From: Terrimonas ginsenosidimutans
Lineage (GTDB): Bacteria > Bacteroidota > Bacteroidia > Chitinophagales > Chitinophagaceae
Direction of reading: 5' to 3'
DNA: 41,061 nt
Assembly: GCF_022012415.1 (NCBI RefSeq)
Contig: NZ_JAKLTR010000030.1
Span: forward strand, 1 to 41,061
Shown: positions 26,498 to 34,325 of the stretch, one piece after another
Layout of the letters: every line of letters begins with the position of its first letter
How positions within the stretch are numbered: the stretch's first letter is position 1
Notes under the pieces: generated by a model
What the model was told of the DNA's origin: nothing
The model's input: the letters and a program-made list of their open reading frames with translations, nothing else
Database searches by the model: none
Made by a program: the position numbers and the translations under genes

Positions 26498-27187
26498 GGG
26501 TTGACTTTAGAGTAAGCCCCTAGCCTGTCTCCCGGGGACAGTTGCGGTTATACCTTTTCTCAAGATGAACCATTTTTCTAAACTCAATATTTAGTAACGT
26601 TGAGCAAATGATGCCGTTTCTTCCAGGAAAAGGATATATCCTCATTTTCTCAAAAAGTGATCGAAATTCTTTACGAGGAGTGGAAGTCAATTTTCCGTGT
26701 TCTGCTCCAGGGAAAAGAAGAATCTATCAGGAAGTTACGGGCTCCTAGCATTCATCACATTCCTAAGAGCAAACTCATCCGTAAATACGAGCCGAACTGT
26801 CTTTACCGGCCCAGCACTTCGAAATATAAGTAGCACCTGCAATGAAAAAATGATCAAATCGGCTGGCCAGACAATATATTCTCCAGGATTGATCCTGACT
26901 CTCCTCTTTCCTTGCGATACCAACGTAACCGCTGTATTGCCCGGAATGCAAAGCGAAGGAACTTCTGAGTTGAATTTGTAAATTATAATACACATGGGAT
27001 TCCGCTCCTGGCTGAACATCTTCGCCAAGGATAATAGCTATGTTAAACTATACTGACGGACTACAGAGCAGTTGCTCGTTAGATTATAAAACATCAATCC
27101 CCGGCATCGGCGAGCAATGAGACGCTCGCTCAATTATTACCAACAAGAGCCATAGCGGCAGACCAATGTTATATGTACCTTATATTG
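26498..27187. other. 690-bp region without a confident gene
   Basis: It holds two hairpins just after the SDR gene: TAGGGG/CCCCTA at 26495-26522 and CTGTC/GACAG around CCCGGG at 26525-26541. Neither has a T run. Overlapping open frames on both strands cover 26697-27028. The minus one (97 codons, with a GNTAVTLVSQGKRRVRINPG stretch) is the more protein-like but is not recognised. The rest shows nothing. Confidence 0.5.
26735..27028 (-). CDS. Doubtful small ORF
   Basis: A 97-codon frame starting MAKMFSQERNPMCIIIYKF. The central stretch VTLVSQGKRRVRINPGEYIVW alternates like a small beta domain, but an open frame of similar length overlaps it on the plus strand. No RBS, signal peptide or partner supports it. 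It may be a real small gene or a remnant whose frame has been lost near 26850. Confidence 0.25.
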   Translation of the reverse strand: MAKMFSQERNPMCIIIYKFNSEVPSLCIPGNTAVTLVSQGKRRVRINPGEYIVWPADLIIFSLQVLLIFRSAGPVKTVRLVFTDEFALRNVMNARSP

Positions 27188-28252
27188 CTATTTTAAAAAG
27201 TCTTCTTCTATCATCGCGTTATTTAAGAACACTCCGGTATTACTCCCTGATGATATAGCAAAAGGTACAGATCGAAGAGGATTGGTACTATCTCCACAGG
27301 CAAAGATATTATCTACAGTTGTTTTCTGAAACGCATCTACCTTGATAAGACCTTGTTCCGTCAATTCACAGCCCAATAATTCCGGGATTCTACAATGTTG
27401 CCTAAAGGGAGGTCTTGAATAGATAGTTTTTAATTGAAAAGTCGAACTATCTGAAAAGATTATTTCTTCAATCACTCCGTCTGTGTGTTGAAATGAGATA
27501 ATCTCTCTTTCAACTATTGAAATATCATGTCTTCGGATTTCATCAGTTTGCTCTTGCGTCAGTTGAGATTTCCCATTGGTAAATATTGTCAAATCTTTTG
27601 TCCAATTACCTATGAGTCGGGCCAAATGAAATGCAGCATATCCATTTGCCAAAATACCCGTTTTTTGATTCCTTACTTCATATCCGTGGCAATAGGGACA
27701 ATGAAGTACAGTAATTCCCCAACATTCAGAAAACCCTTTAATGTCTGGCATTGTATCTTCCAATCCTGTCGCAAAAACCAGTTTGTTTGCCGAGAATACT
27801 TTTCCTGAACGAGTAGAAATCTCAAAGCCATCATCCTTCCTTGTTCCATTAACGGCAAGGTCAGTTAAGAATTTTACGGTTTCGTATTTCAACACCTGCC
27901 CTCTTGCTTTATCCGCAATAACACTTGGCTTTTCTCCGTCTTGGGTAATGAAGTTGTGTGAATGAGGAGTTTGTCGGTTACAGGGCAAACCGCTATCAAT
28001 AATTAAAACTCTTTTTAATGCTCGTCCCAAAGCCATTGCTGCAGAAAGTCCTGCGTAGCTTCCACCAACGATGATTACATCGAAGTTTTTGTCATCTCTC
28101 ATTTCGTTAAAATTTAAAAATGATGTTAATGGAAAGGATAGAGCCAAACCTGATAAAGCCAGCCCGCCTTGTTTAATTAGTTCACGTCGTAATATTTTAT
28201 TCCCCGTTTCCTCCGGTAACATCCGCTTGGCAACCTGAATATTCTTTATCAT
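27188..28252 (-). CDS. CPYC-type FAD disulfide oxidoreductase with Tat-like N-terminus
   Basis: A 354-residue paralogue of the enzyme at 11365-12276. It has the same FAD motif (VIIVGGSYAGLSAAM, residues 59-73), CNRQTPHSHN, the redox pair C185-P-Y-C188 in VLHCPYCHGYEV, and an FAD motif near the end (NIFACGDST). The N-terminal 50 residues are extra: a twin arginine at 22-23 (LRRELIKQGG) is followed by a hydrophobic run (LALSGLALSFPLTSF), which looks like a Tat signal. That would place a flavoenzyme outside the cytoplasm. A start at the internal ATG (residue 51, position 28102) would give a cytoplasmic form instead. It is lower in GC than the window's left half and stands alone. Confidence 0.8.
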   Translation of the reverse strand: MIKNIQVAKRMLPEETGNKILRRELIKQGGLALSGLALSFPLTSFLNFNEMRDDKNFDVIIVGGSYAGLSAAMALGRALKRVLIIDSGLPCNRQTPHSHNFITQDGEKPSVIADKARGQVLKYETVKFLTDLAVNGTRKDDGFEISTRSGKVFSANKLVFATGLEDTMPDIKGFSECWGITVLHCPYCHGYEVRNQKTGILANGYAAFHLARLIGNWTKDLTIFTNGKSQLTQEQTDEIRRHDISIVEREIISFQHTDGVIEEIIFSDSSTFQLKTIYSRPPFRQHCRIPELLGCELTEQGLIKVDAFQKTTVDNIFACGDSTNPLRSVPFAISSGSNTGVFLNNAMIEEDFLK

Positions 28253-28602
28253 ATACCCTTCTTAATCTCTTTTCGGTTATATACACTTTGTAACGCCTTC
28301 CAAGTCGAGCTGGCCTTGTTTACCAGTTCCCTATCAGTCTCTTATATCACCTAGACAATTACTATTGTACTTTCCCACTTCTCTGGTTTTCATGCCTGGA
28401 ATATTCCATGATTAAGGGTATTCAAGGCGGCTTGAAGAATCATAATAATCCTGGGGGTTCGCAGACCTCACGTAGTCCAACTCTGAATTATGGTGTTTGA
28501 AACGACCATGGCAGCTTCTTCCCTAATTCAAATCCTCCCGGTCAACAGTCTTCCTACTGTATCCTTAAATGTGCTCCCTTAAAAACTCAAAAAAATCAGA
28601 AC

Positions 28603-28615
28603 TGAACGATGTTCA
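28603..28615. promoter_or_regulatory. TetR-type palindrome (TGAACGATGTTCA)
   Basis: It has the TGAAC-n3-GTTCA arms of the sites at tetR and tolC, with GAT as the spacer. It lies in a gene-poor region 350 bp before the Tat-type oxidoreductase gene. It may bind the same repressor or be left from a lost paralogous system. Confidence 0.55.
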
Positions 28616-28749
28616 AATATAAACAAATATTCCAATTTTGTCTCGAATAAAAATTGCTATTCCAAAATTATCACGGAACGACTTTATGGTTTGGAAGATG
28701 CCACCTTTTCACCTATTGATAATTCAGATGCTTGATGCACCGGCTTGGC

Positions 28750-28767
28750 AATTTTCTATAGAAAATT
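28750..28767. repeat. AT-rich palindrome
   Basis: AATTTTCTATAGAAAATT is an 18-bp perfect palindrome lying between the two TetR-type sites. No linked gene is intact, so its role is unknown. Confidence 0.4.
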
Positions 28768-28915
28768 TCCTTTACAATTGGTTTTATTCTTGTTATGTAT
28801 TACATTGAAATAACTTTTATCAAACAGGCTCTACAGTCATCTTTGCCTCATAAAATTTACAGATAGCAAATTTTTCATTCAAATGAGTTAGTAGAATCCA
28901 AGAAAAATACAGATA

Positions 28916-28928
28916 TGAACATCGTTCA
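28916..28928. promoter_or_regulatory. TetR-type palindrome (TGAACATCGTTCA)
   Basis: This is the exact reverse complement of the site at 28603-28615, 300 bp away. The mirrored pair recalls the two sites that flank the intact tetR gene. Confidence 0.55.
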
Positions 28929-29164
28929 CAAATCCGTAATAAAAGTGTATTTCCATCTACACCAATAGATTTTACCAGCGGTCATCATTAGCTACGGATA
29001 CAAAATTGCGAAACGTCATTTCTGGCCAGCACTGCCAATTATATCGCCAGACCACACTAATAAAAATCCGTGGTTACGTCTGTGCCTGGTAAATATGACG
29101 GATAGAACCTGGATAAGCATCTTATTAAAACTTCTTAGTATATACAAAAAGAAACTGCCTCCCA

Positions 29165-29413
29165 TTAAGAGAAAGAGCAATTCTGGGAAATTATCATCAC
29201 AAGAACTTTAGTCGCAAAAATTAATTCTATTACTTTTTTAAGCACACGAGCATCAATACTTTCACCGAGGGGTCTTTCATTGCCATTGACATCGCAGTCC
29301 TTCTCCAAGGCAACCTCCGCAAAAACACTTTGACTAATAAACCAATCGAGTTCCGCAAGTAAAAGTAAGTGGGTAAAAAAATCCTGATCAGTTTGTCCTT
29401 GATACAGTAACGA
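29165..29413 (-). pseudogene. Protein-like fragment without a start codon
   Basis: An open minus frame of 82 codons reads like real protein (QTDQDFFTHLLLLAELDWF, then EVALEKDCDVNGNERPLG, then ESIDARVLKKVIELIF) but has no ATG, GTG or TTG near its upstream limit. It is not recognised. It is likely the remaining part of a broken gene, but chance in AT-rich DNA is not excluded. Confidence 0.3.
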
Positions 29414-29544
29414 TCATGCGGGAGCGGGAAGCGGATGTTATACAATTATAAATCTACAAATTGGTATTAGCAAAACACTGAACGCTCGCAGATTGGATGT
29501 ACCATATTCGGCCCCTGCTAGAACTGAGTTATGAAATCGTGCAG

Positions 29545-29612
29545 ATAACTACAATAGCTTTGTATTTTCTGCTTCAACATACAGGTTCGGATCCCGAAAA
29601 GATTTAGAAATT
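29545..29612 (+). pseudogene. Possible tail of an outer-membrane barrel protein
   Basis: A short plus frame ends NYNSFVFSASTYRFGSRKD and a few more residues before the stop. The alternating aromatic strand followed by YRFGSRK is how TonB-type receptor or barrel proteins end in Bacteroidota. A stop lies just upstream in the frame, so only the tail remains. Confidence 0.3.
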
Positions 29613-30063
29613 AAAGTTCAAAATTGATAATAAATACTTGAAGATTGGTAATGTATTTACTCCCCGTAGATGGGATTACGAAGTATCATTTTTGATGAAC
29701 AATCATCTTCTAAGTGGTCGAATAGTGATACTTGCTACCTCCGATAAGGATGCTACAGAAATATGGATATGGCGGAAGAGTGAAAGAGCTCAGTAAATAT
29801 TCAAACTTCTAAACAGTTGGCGCTTTCTCTCATTCTGGGATTTAATACCGGTTCATTTTGTCTATACGGGATTTTCAAACTGACACTTCGAAATCGCTTC
29901 TGCACCAGAAAAATTGACCTTACACATCTTACTCTCAAAAAGATAGTATGGTCGCTTTAGCGACGCTGAAGAGATTAATTCATACGCACCAAATACTTTC
30001 AGGTAAAGACTATCAAGATCAAATTACAAAATGGTCTCTCAGGCCGTCTTAATGAAGAAGTTT

Positions 30064-30120
30064 AAACATATTTAGGTCCTGTCTGGCCATTTTCCTGAGC
30101 ACTTCCATTACCGAGATTTG
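30064..30120 (+). repeat. Diverged duplicate of an upstream region (copy A)
   Basis: This segment (AACATATTTAGGTCCTGTCT at its start, GAGATTTG at its end) aligns over about 57 bp with 33159-33216, which sits directly before the SDR remnant at 33240. It is probably a duplicated promoter region. Confidence 0.55.
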
Positions 30121-30190
30121 TGGAATGATCAACAGGAGTATAAGAACTACGACAAACATTTGAGAACCCTCGGTGTGATTCATTCGAAAG

Positions 30191-30613
30191 TTAAGATGAT
30201 CGCGCAATGATAACCGGTGCATCCTCCTCAAATGGTTTTTTGGGCTTGTCGGAAAGAGATGCTGCGTGTTTTAAAATGACCCGGCGCAATCGCTCTTGAT
30301 TTTCATCGCCCCAGGAACCGATGGCTTGAATTAAGGGAATGATTGATTTACCGAAGTCTGTGAGTCTGTATTCTACCTTGGGTGGCACGACCGGATAAAT
30401 TTTCTTAGTGACCATTTCATGGTCTTCGAGTTCTTTCAGTTGAACATTTAGCACTCGTCTTGTAACGTCAGGGATTTTCCGTTGCAATTCGCTGGGACGG
30501 AGGTTGCCCTGGTGAATGAACCATAGTATACGGATTTTCCATTTGCCATAGAGTACTTCACCGACAAGGTCAAGTCCGCAGTTAAGAGTAGGGAGAGTCT
30601 TTTTTTCGTACAT
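30191..30613 (-). CDS. HxlR-family transcriptional regulator
   Basis: A 140-residue winged-helix regulator of the DUF24/HxlR group. The family features are LNCGLDLVGEVLYGKWKIRI (the Cys near residue 12 and the GKW motif), RPSELQRKIPDVTRRVLNVQ for the recognition helix, and PPKVEYRLTDFGKSI for the wing. The Cys is the redox- or electrophile-sensing residue in many members. It is divergent from the SDR gene at 30738, and a 26-bp perfect palindrome lies between the two starts, the expected site of this repressor. Its length is somewhat longer than usual because of a tail (PKKPFEEDAP). Confidence 0.92.
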   Translation of the reverse strand: MYEKKTLPTLNCGLDLVGEVLYGKWKIRILWFIHQGNLRPSELQRKIPDVTRRVLNVQLKELEDHEMVTKKIYPVVPPKVEYRLTDFGKSIIPLIQAIGSWGDENQERLRRVILKHAASLSDKPKKPFEEDAPVIIARSS

Positions 30614-30646
30614 GATTACAAAAATACATCAAGTCTGATACTTGCG

Positions 30647-30672
30647 GTATAGGGATAAATTTATCCCTATAC
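30647..30672. promoter_or_regulatory. 26-bp perfect palindrome, HxlR operator candidate
   Basis: GTATAGGGATAAA is followed directly by its reverse complement. It lies 33 bp from the hxlR-type start and 65 bp from the SDR start, so one dimeric repressor could control both promoters. Confidence 0.8.
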
Positions 30673-30737
30673 GATTCGTAAGTCCGTAATTGTTTGATGT
30701 TTATGTACACCTGAGATTTGCACAATAAAAAATCAAT

Positions 30738-31532
30738 ATGAAACAACAAATTAATTACAACAACGAGTTATCTGGTAAAATTGCACTGGTGACAGGTGGC
30801 ACCAAAGGTGCCGGACAAGCCATCGCTACACGCTTAAAGGCCGCAGGTGCAACTGTGGTCATCACCGCAAGGAACAAACCTGATCACCCAGATACTGACC
30901 TGCATTTCATTGCTGCTGATCTGAGCCAGCCCGAAGGAGCAGCCAATGTCGCAAAGGAAATTCTGGATAAATATGGGAGGCTGGACATTCTGGTGAATAA
31001 CCTGGGTTCTTCGACAACTCCTTCAGGTGGCTTTAATGCACTAACTGATAAAGATTGGGAATCAACTCTGCAGTCTAATTTACTTGCTCCTGTCCGAATG
31101 GATAGAGAATTTTTACCGCAAATGATCAATCAAAAAAGCGGGGTTATTATTCACATTGCTTCAATCCAGGGCATATTACCCCTGTATGATTCTACTTTAC
31201 CCTATGCTGCTGCAAAAGCAGCATTAAGAAACTACAGTAAAAGTTTATCAAATGAAGTTACACCAAAAGGTGTTCGTGTGCTAACTGTTTCGCCAGGATG
31301 GATAAATACAACAGCATCAGTTGCATGGTTAGGCGAGATTGCAAGAAATGCAAATAGTACAGTTGAAGAAGCTCAGCAAGGTGTCATGCAGGCTTTGGGT
31401 GGAATACCGTACGGTAGACCCGCTGAGCCCGAAGAAGTCGCTGAACTTGTCGGGTTCTTAGTGTCACCGCGAGCAAATTACCTGAGTGGCACTGAGTACG
31501 TTATTGACGGAGGAACAGTCCCAACAATTTAA
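30738..31532 (+). CDS. SDR-family oxidoreductase under HxlR control
   Basis: A 264-residue short-chain dehydrogenase. It has the cofactor motif TGGTKGAG (about 20-27), NNLG in ILVNNLGSSTTP, a catalytic Ser in IHIASIQG, YAAAKAAL for the Tyr-xxx-Lys pair, and the C-terminal LSGTEYVIDGGTVPTI that ends classical SDRs. The substrate is unknown. It is divergent from the HxlR regulator and 21 bp upstream of a SnoaL-like gene, so the two form an operon. A broken copy of this gene lies at 33240-33329 before a paralogue of the SnoaL-like gene. Confidence 0.92.
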   Translation: MKQQINYNNELSGKIALVTGGTKGAGQAIATRLKAAGATVVITARNKPDHPDTDLHFIAADLSQPEGAANVAKEILDKYGRLDILVNNLGSSTTPSGGFNALTDKDWESTLQSNLLAPVRMDREFLPQMINQKSGVIIHIASIQGILPLYDSTLPYAAAKAALRNYSKSLSNEVTPKGVRVLTVSPGWINTTASVAWLGEIARNANSTVEEAQQGVMQALGGIPYGRPAEPEEVAELVGFLVSPRANYLSGTEYVIDGGTVPTI

Positions 31533-31553
31533 ACATTATAAAAGAGTATAAAA

Positions 31554-31877
31554 ATGAATTTACCTAAAGTAGTTACAGATCTGATAAAGGCGCAAAACAA
31601 TTTGGTCAGCGAAGACTTTGCAAATTGTTTTTCTGAAACAGGAGTTATGATTGAAGAAGGGATGCCGTATACTGGAAGAATTCAGATCCAGGAGCTGATC
31701 GAAGAAACCAATAAGAAATATCGGTCTGTAATGAAACCTGTGGGTTATATAGAGGACGGCAACTCAAGTGTCTTGTCTGCAGAATGTTCAGGTACATTTC
31801 CAGGAAGCCCTGCTGTACTAAAATTTCATTTTGTTATTGTTGATGGGCAAATACAGCATCTAAAAGTAACAGGATGA
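31554..31877 (+). CDS. SnoaL-like / NTF2-fold small protein
   Basis: A 107-residue protein of the nuclear transport factor 2 fold, the cone-shaped fold of polyketide cyclases and many small binding enzymes. Typical features are the N-terminal helix (VVTDLIKAQNNLVSEDFANCF), a SETGVMIEEG strand, and the closing strands GTFPGSPAVLKFHFVIVDGQI. A function cannot be set from sequence. It follows the SDR gene by 21 bp and its paralogue at 33349 has the same length, with GTFPGSP and LKVTG kept, so it is duplicated together with the SDR. Confidence 0.82.
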   Translation: MNLPKVVTDLIKAQNNLVSEDFANCFSETGVMIEEGMPYTGRIQIQELIEETNKKYRSVMKPVGYIEDGNSSVLSAECSGTFPGSPAVLKFHFVIVDGQIQHLKVTG

Positions 31878-31933
31878 GAAACCAGAGAGAGTGTATAATC
31901 TTTGTACACTCTCTTTAAAACACCCCTGATGTT

Positions 31934-32143
31934 ATGGGTTATTGTGCAGCGATAGAAAGTCTGTAATCTGAAGAAAAAAGCATGGCATAGAAACTATCAC
32001 GACACCCAATACGGTTTTCCTATTCATGACGACAATGAATTGCTCTGTCGTTTAGCAATGTAAATAAATCAGGCTGGGCTGAGTTGGAAAACGCTAAGGT
32101 CATTTTGAATTTGCAAAAAGAATTTGATTCGTTTCAGAATTAA
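31934..32143 (+). pseudogene. Broken DNA-3-methyladenine glycosylase I (Tag)
   Basis: Conceptual translation in shifted frames gives MGYCAAIES, then WHRNYHDTQYGFPIHDDNELL, then NQAGLSWKTL, then LNLQKEFDSF. These blocks follow the order of the N-terminal third of Tag (YHDxEWGxPxHDD and QAGLSW are family hallmarks). At least two stops and frameshifts interrupt it, and the C-terminal two thirds are missing. The 3' end touches the convergent AraC gene at 32140. Tag removes 3-methyladenine from alkylated DNA; this copy cannot. Confidence 0.8.
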
Positions 32144-33042
32144 ACAGACCGGCGGAAGCCACTTGGGTTTTGGCCAGTATGTTTTTTGAAGAACTTGCTA
32201 AATACGAACTGATCGCTGAAGTTTAAAGTTTCAGCTATGTGGGCGATAGGCATTCCCGACTCATTGAGGAGCAGTTTTGCCTCTACTATTACCATGTCAT
32301 CAATAAGGTTCCCCGCCGACTTACCCGTCAGTTCACGCGTTGCCGTGGTCAGATATTTTGGGGTGATATGTAACATGTCAGCATAAGCCTGAACACTTTT
32401 TTCTTCTTTGAACTTTTTCATTACAAGTTTGAGAAATTGATGCACAATCGATTCCTTTCGCGAACCGGATACAACGTATGGATTGCTCTCTATTTGATAT
32501 AATGAGCCAACTTCTAAAATGAGTGCAGAAAAAAGGAATCGTAAAATATCATTGGCATAGAATGAATTTGTTTGCGCGAATCGCGCCTTTAATCCAAGTG
32601 AAGTAAGTTGTGCCACGATCAATTCAGCCTGATGTTGCTGGAGTGTCGCCACCGGGTTAATGATCCCTGATAGATAATCGAAACCACCCGCAGTCTTCGA
32701 TGGTATTGCTGATCCTAGCAGGTAGTCATCCGAAAACAATAGGTTTTTTGCTCTGCAATCCCGGGTTACGCTTTCAAAATGACGTATCGTATTCGACGTG
32801 AACAACACAAGATCATTTTTTTTCAAGGTATAGTCTATCAAATTGATCTTCACCTTCACCTCTCCTTCCGTTATTAAATGGATCGAGTTATGATCCGACC
32901 TGTAAGGAGAGAGATAAGAAATGTCCATTTCTTCTGCATCGGTATCGAACACGTACAAGCCGTTGCTCGTGGTATTTATATCCAACCTGGATCTTAAAAG
33001 ATCTATGGTCAACTGTTGAATATGCTGTTTTATTTTCTTCAT
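32140..33042 (-). CDS. AraC-family transcriptional regulator
   Basis: A 300-residue regulator. The N-terminal cupin-like part (about 30-190; HNSIHLITEGEVKVKINLIDYTL and DLVLFTSNTIRHFES) should bind a ligand. The C-terminal AraC HTH pair (about 200-298) reads VQAYADMLHITPKYLTTATRELTGKS for the first and PIAHIAETLNFSDQFVFSKFFKKHTGQNPSGFRR for the second, a clean family signature. It overlaps the end of the broken tag gene by a few bases and lies between the intact SDR/SnoaL pair and its decayed duplicate. Its target is not evident. Confidence 0.9.
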   Translation of the reverse strand: MKKIKQHIQQLTIDLLRSRLDINTTSNGLYVFDTDAEEMDISYLSPYRSDHNSIHLITEGEVKVKINLIDYTLKKNDLVLFTSNTIRHFESVTRDCRAKNLLFSDDYLLGSAIPSKTAGGFDYLSGIINPVATLQQHQAELIVAQLTSLGLKARFAQTNSFYANDILRFLFSALILEVGSLYQIESNPYVVSGSRKESIVHQFLKLVMKKFKEEKSVQAYADMLHITPKYLTTATRELTGKSAGNLIDDMVIVEAKLLLNESGMPIAHIAETLNFSDQFVFSKFFKKHTGQNPSGFRRSV

Positions 33043-33158
33043 TGACTGAACCAGGATGCTTGCTGATATTTATCAAAATACAACTCACTCAAATATAAAG
33101 ACATAGACGCAGTTTGTCAAATGAATGGTGCTTGTGTAATAGCCCCGGTGAGGAAATC

Positions 33159-33216
33159 TGAACATATTTCAGTCGTATCCGGCCATTCTCCGGAGGTTCC
33201 CACTTCACGAGATTTG
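33159..33216 (+). repeat. Diverged duplicate of an upstream region (copy B)
   Basis: It aligns with 30064-30120 (shared AACATATTT, GGCCATT and GAGATTTG blocks) and lies just before the SDR remnant. It also contains a TCCGG/CCGGA inverted repeat. Confidence 0.55.
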
Positions 33217-33239
33217 TTCTTTAACAAACAACATAAGCT

Positions 33240-33329
33240 ATGAAACAGACAGTTAGTTACAACAACGAGTTATCCGGGAAATCGCTCTGGTAACGAGAGT
33301 TACCAAAGGCGCCGTACCAACATTTTTAA
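33240..33329 (+). pseudogene. SDR remnant with internal deletion
   Basis: The first about 75 bp match the start of the SDR gene at 30738 (ATGAAACA...GTTACAACAACGAGTTATC in common form), and the last part matches its end (CCAACA plus TTTAAAC). About 230 codons between are gone and a one-base deletion shifts the frame near 33278. It is followed by a SnoaL-like paralogue exactly as the intact SDR is. Confidence 0.8.
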
Positions 33330-33348
33330 ACAATAAATACAGACAATT

Positions 33349-33672
33349 ATGAAATTACCCCAATTAGTAGATCGCTTTATTGCGGCTCACAACAGCTACG
33401 ATAGCAAAAGTTTCGTAGACTGTTTCACAAGATCGGCCATTGTTCATGACGAAGGCAAAACCCATAAGGGTAAAGAAGAAATTGGAAAATGGATTGAACA
33501 TTCGAATGAGGAGTATCGATCTTCGATGAAGCCTCTGAAGTATGAGGAGACAGGGGCAACCGGAGTGCTTACCGCAGAAGTATCTGGTACATTTCCTGGA
33601 AGCCCTATAGTACTGAAGTTTCATTTAACACTGAAAGATGACCTCATTGATGGATTAAAGGTAACTGGATAG
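33349..33672 (+). CDS. SnoaL-like / NTF2-fold small protein (paralogue)
   Basis: A 107-residue paralogue of the protein at 31554, of identical length and about half identical by eye. Shared blocks include YRSSMKP, VSGTFPGSPIVLKFH and the C-terminal LKVTG. The frame is intact although the SDR gene before it has been reduced to a stub, so it may still be expressed from the duplicated promoter. Start ATG 33349 (MKLPQLVDRFIAAHNSYDSKSF). The function is unknown; the fold usually binds small hydrophobic ligands. Confidence 0.8.
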   Translation: MKLPQLVDRFIAAHNSYDSKSFVDCFTRSAIVHDEGKTHKGKEEIGKWIEHSNEEYRSSMKPLKYEETGATGVLTAEVSGTFPGSPIVLKFHLTLKDDLIDGLKVTG

Positions 33673-33731
33673 AATTGCGGATTTTAAAACCCTGATTCCG
33701 ATGACTTGAAACCGCCTGTTCCAGATAAACA

Positions 33732-34020
33732 GGTTTCGCAGATTATGCCGCATCCAAAGCAGCAGTAGCCGCATATACGCGTGGTTGGTCATGGGGATCT
33801 GGGTAAAAAGGAGTATCCGTGAATACTGTTCAACCAGGCTCTATAGACACAGAAATGAATCCTGATGGCACTGAATTTTCCGACAAGAATCAAACCTGGA
33901 TTAGCGCTCGGCAGATATGTCAAGCCGAAGAAATTCCAGCGGTGGTTGCTTTTCTCGCGAGCGAAAAAGCCTCATTAAATATTCCTTCAATCCCAGCTAA
34001 AGGTTCACGGAGAGAGCCCG
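33732..34020 (+). pseudogene. C-terminal fragment of another SDR enzyme
   Basis: The frame reads ADYAASKAAVAAYTRGW, then a stop and shift, then GVSVNTVQPGSIDTEMNP, then QAEEIPAVVAFLASEKASL, after which the SDR pattern is lost. These are the Tyr-xxx-Lys helix, the PG motif and the C-terminal helix of an SDR that differs from the neighbouring copies. An open frame continues to 34118 but is no longer SDR-like. Confidence 0.75.
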
Positions 34021-34189
34021 GAAGGTTACAAAACTTCAGATGTTCGGAAGACACTGGGTGTTCTGTCAACAAGCTGGTGTCTTTAAGAATTAGCCGAAAA
34101 CTACGAACAAAAAAATAGGCGGTACAGTTTACTACAATAAAGATGACATCAGAAATTTACTGGAACAGGGATATTAGTATCAGAAAAAT

Positions 34190-34220
34190 AAGCCGTCTCA
34201 AAAATATAGACGGCTTTTTT
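34190..34220 (+). terminator. Rho-independent terminator
   Basis: AAGCCGTCT pairs with AGACGGCTT across a 9-base loop and is followed by six T. It follows the SDR fragment on the plus strand. Confidence 0.85.
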
Positions 34221-34325
34221 GCGCTATTATGCCTTATTACTCGTTTTTACGGACAACTAACACTAATTCCGATGTGCGAAAGTTCAGACAAGACGCCGGA
34301 TGAAGAAAACTGGTAACTGGTCTTT

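Larger units (their letters stand above)
28253..30190. other. 1.9-kb AT-rich, decayed region
   Basis: No intact gene is visible. It contains two TetR-type palindromes in opposite orientation (28603-28615 and 28916-28928), an 18-bp AT palindrome at 28750-28767, a protein-like minus frame without a start codon (29165-29413), the apparent tail of an outer-membrane barrel protein (near 29545-29612), a 53-codon open frame at 29638-29796, and a segment at 30064-30120 that is repeated at 33159-33216. Together these look like the debris of a former efflux or receptor locus. Confidence 0.6.

Noticed and set aside
33819-34118. 99-codon plus frame as an intact gene
   Set aside because: It begins in the middle of an SDR C-terminal fragment (NTVQPGS) and loses the SDR pattern before its end, so it is part of a pseudogene.
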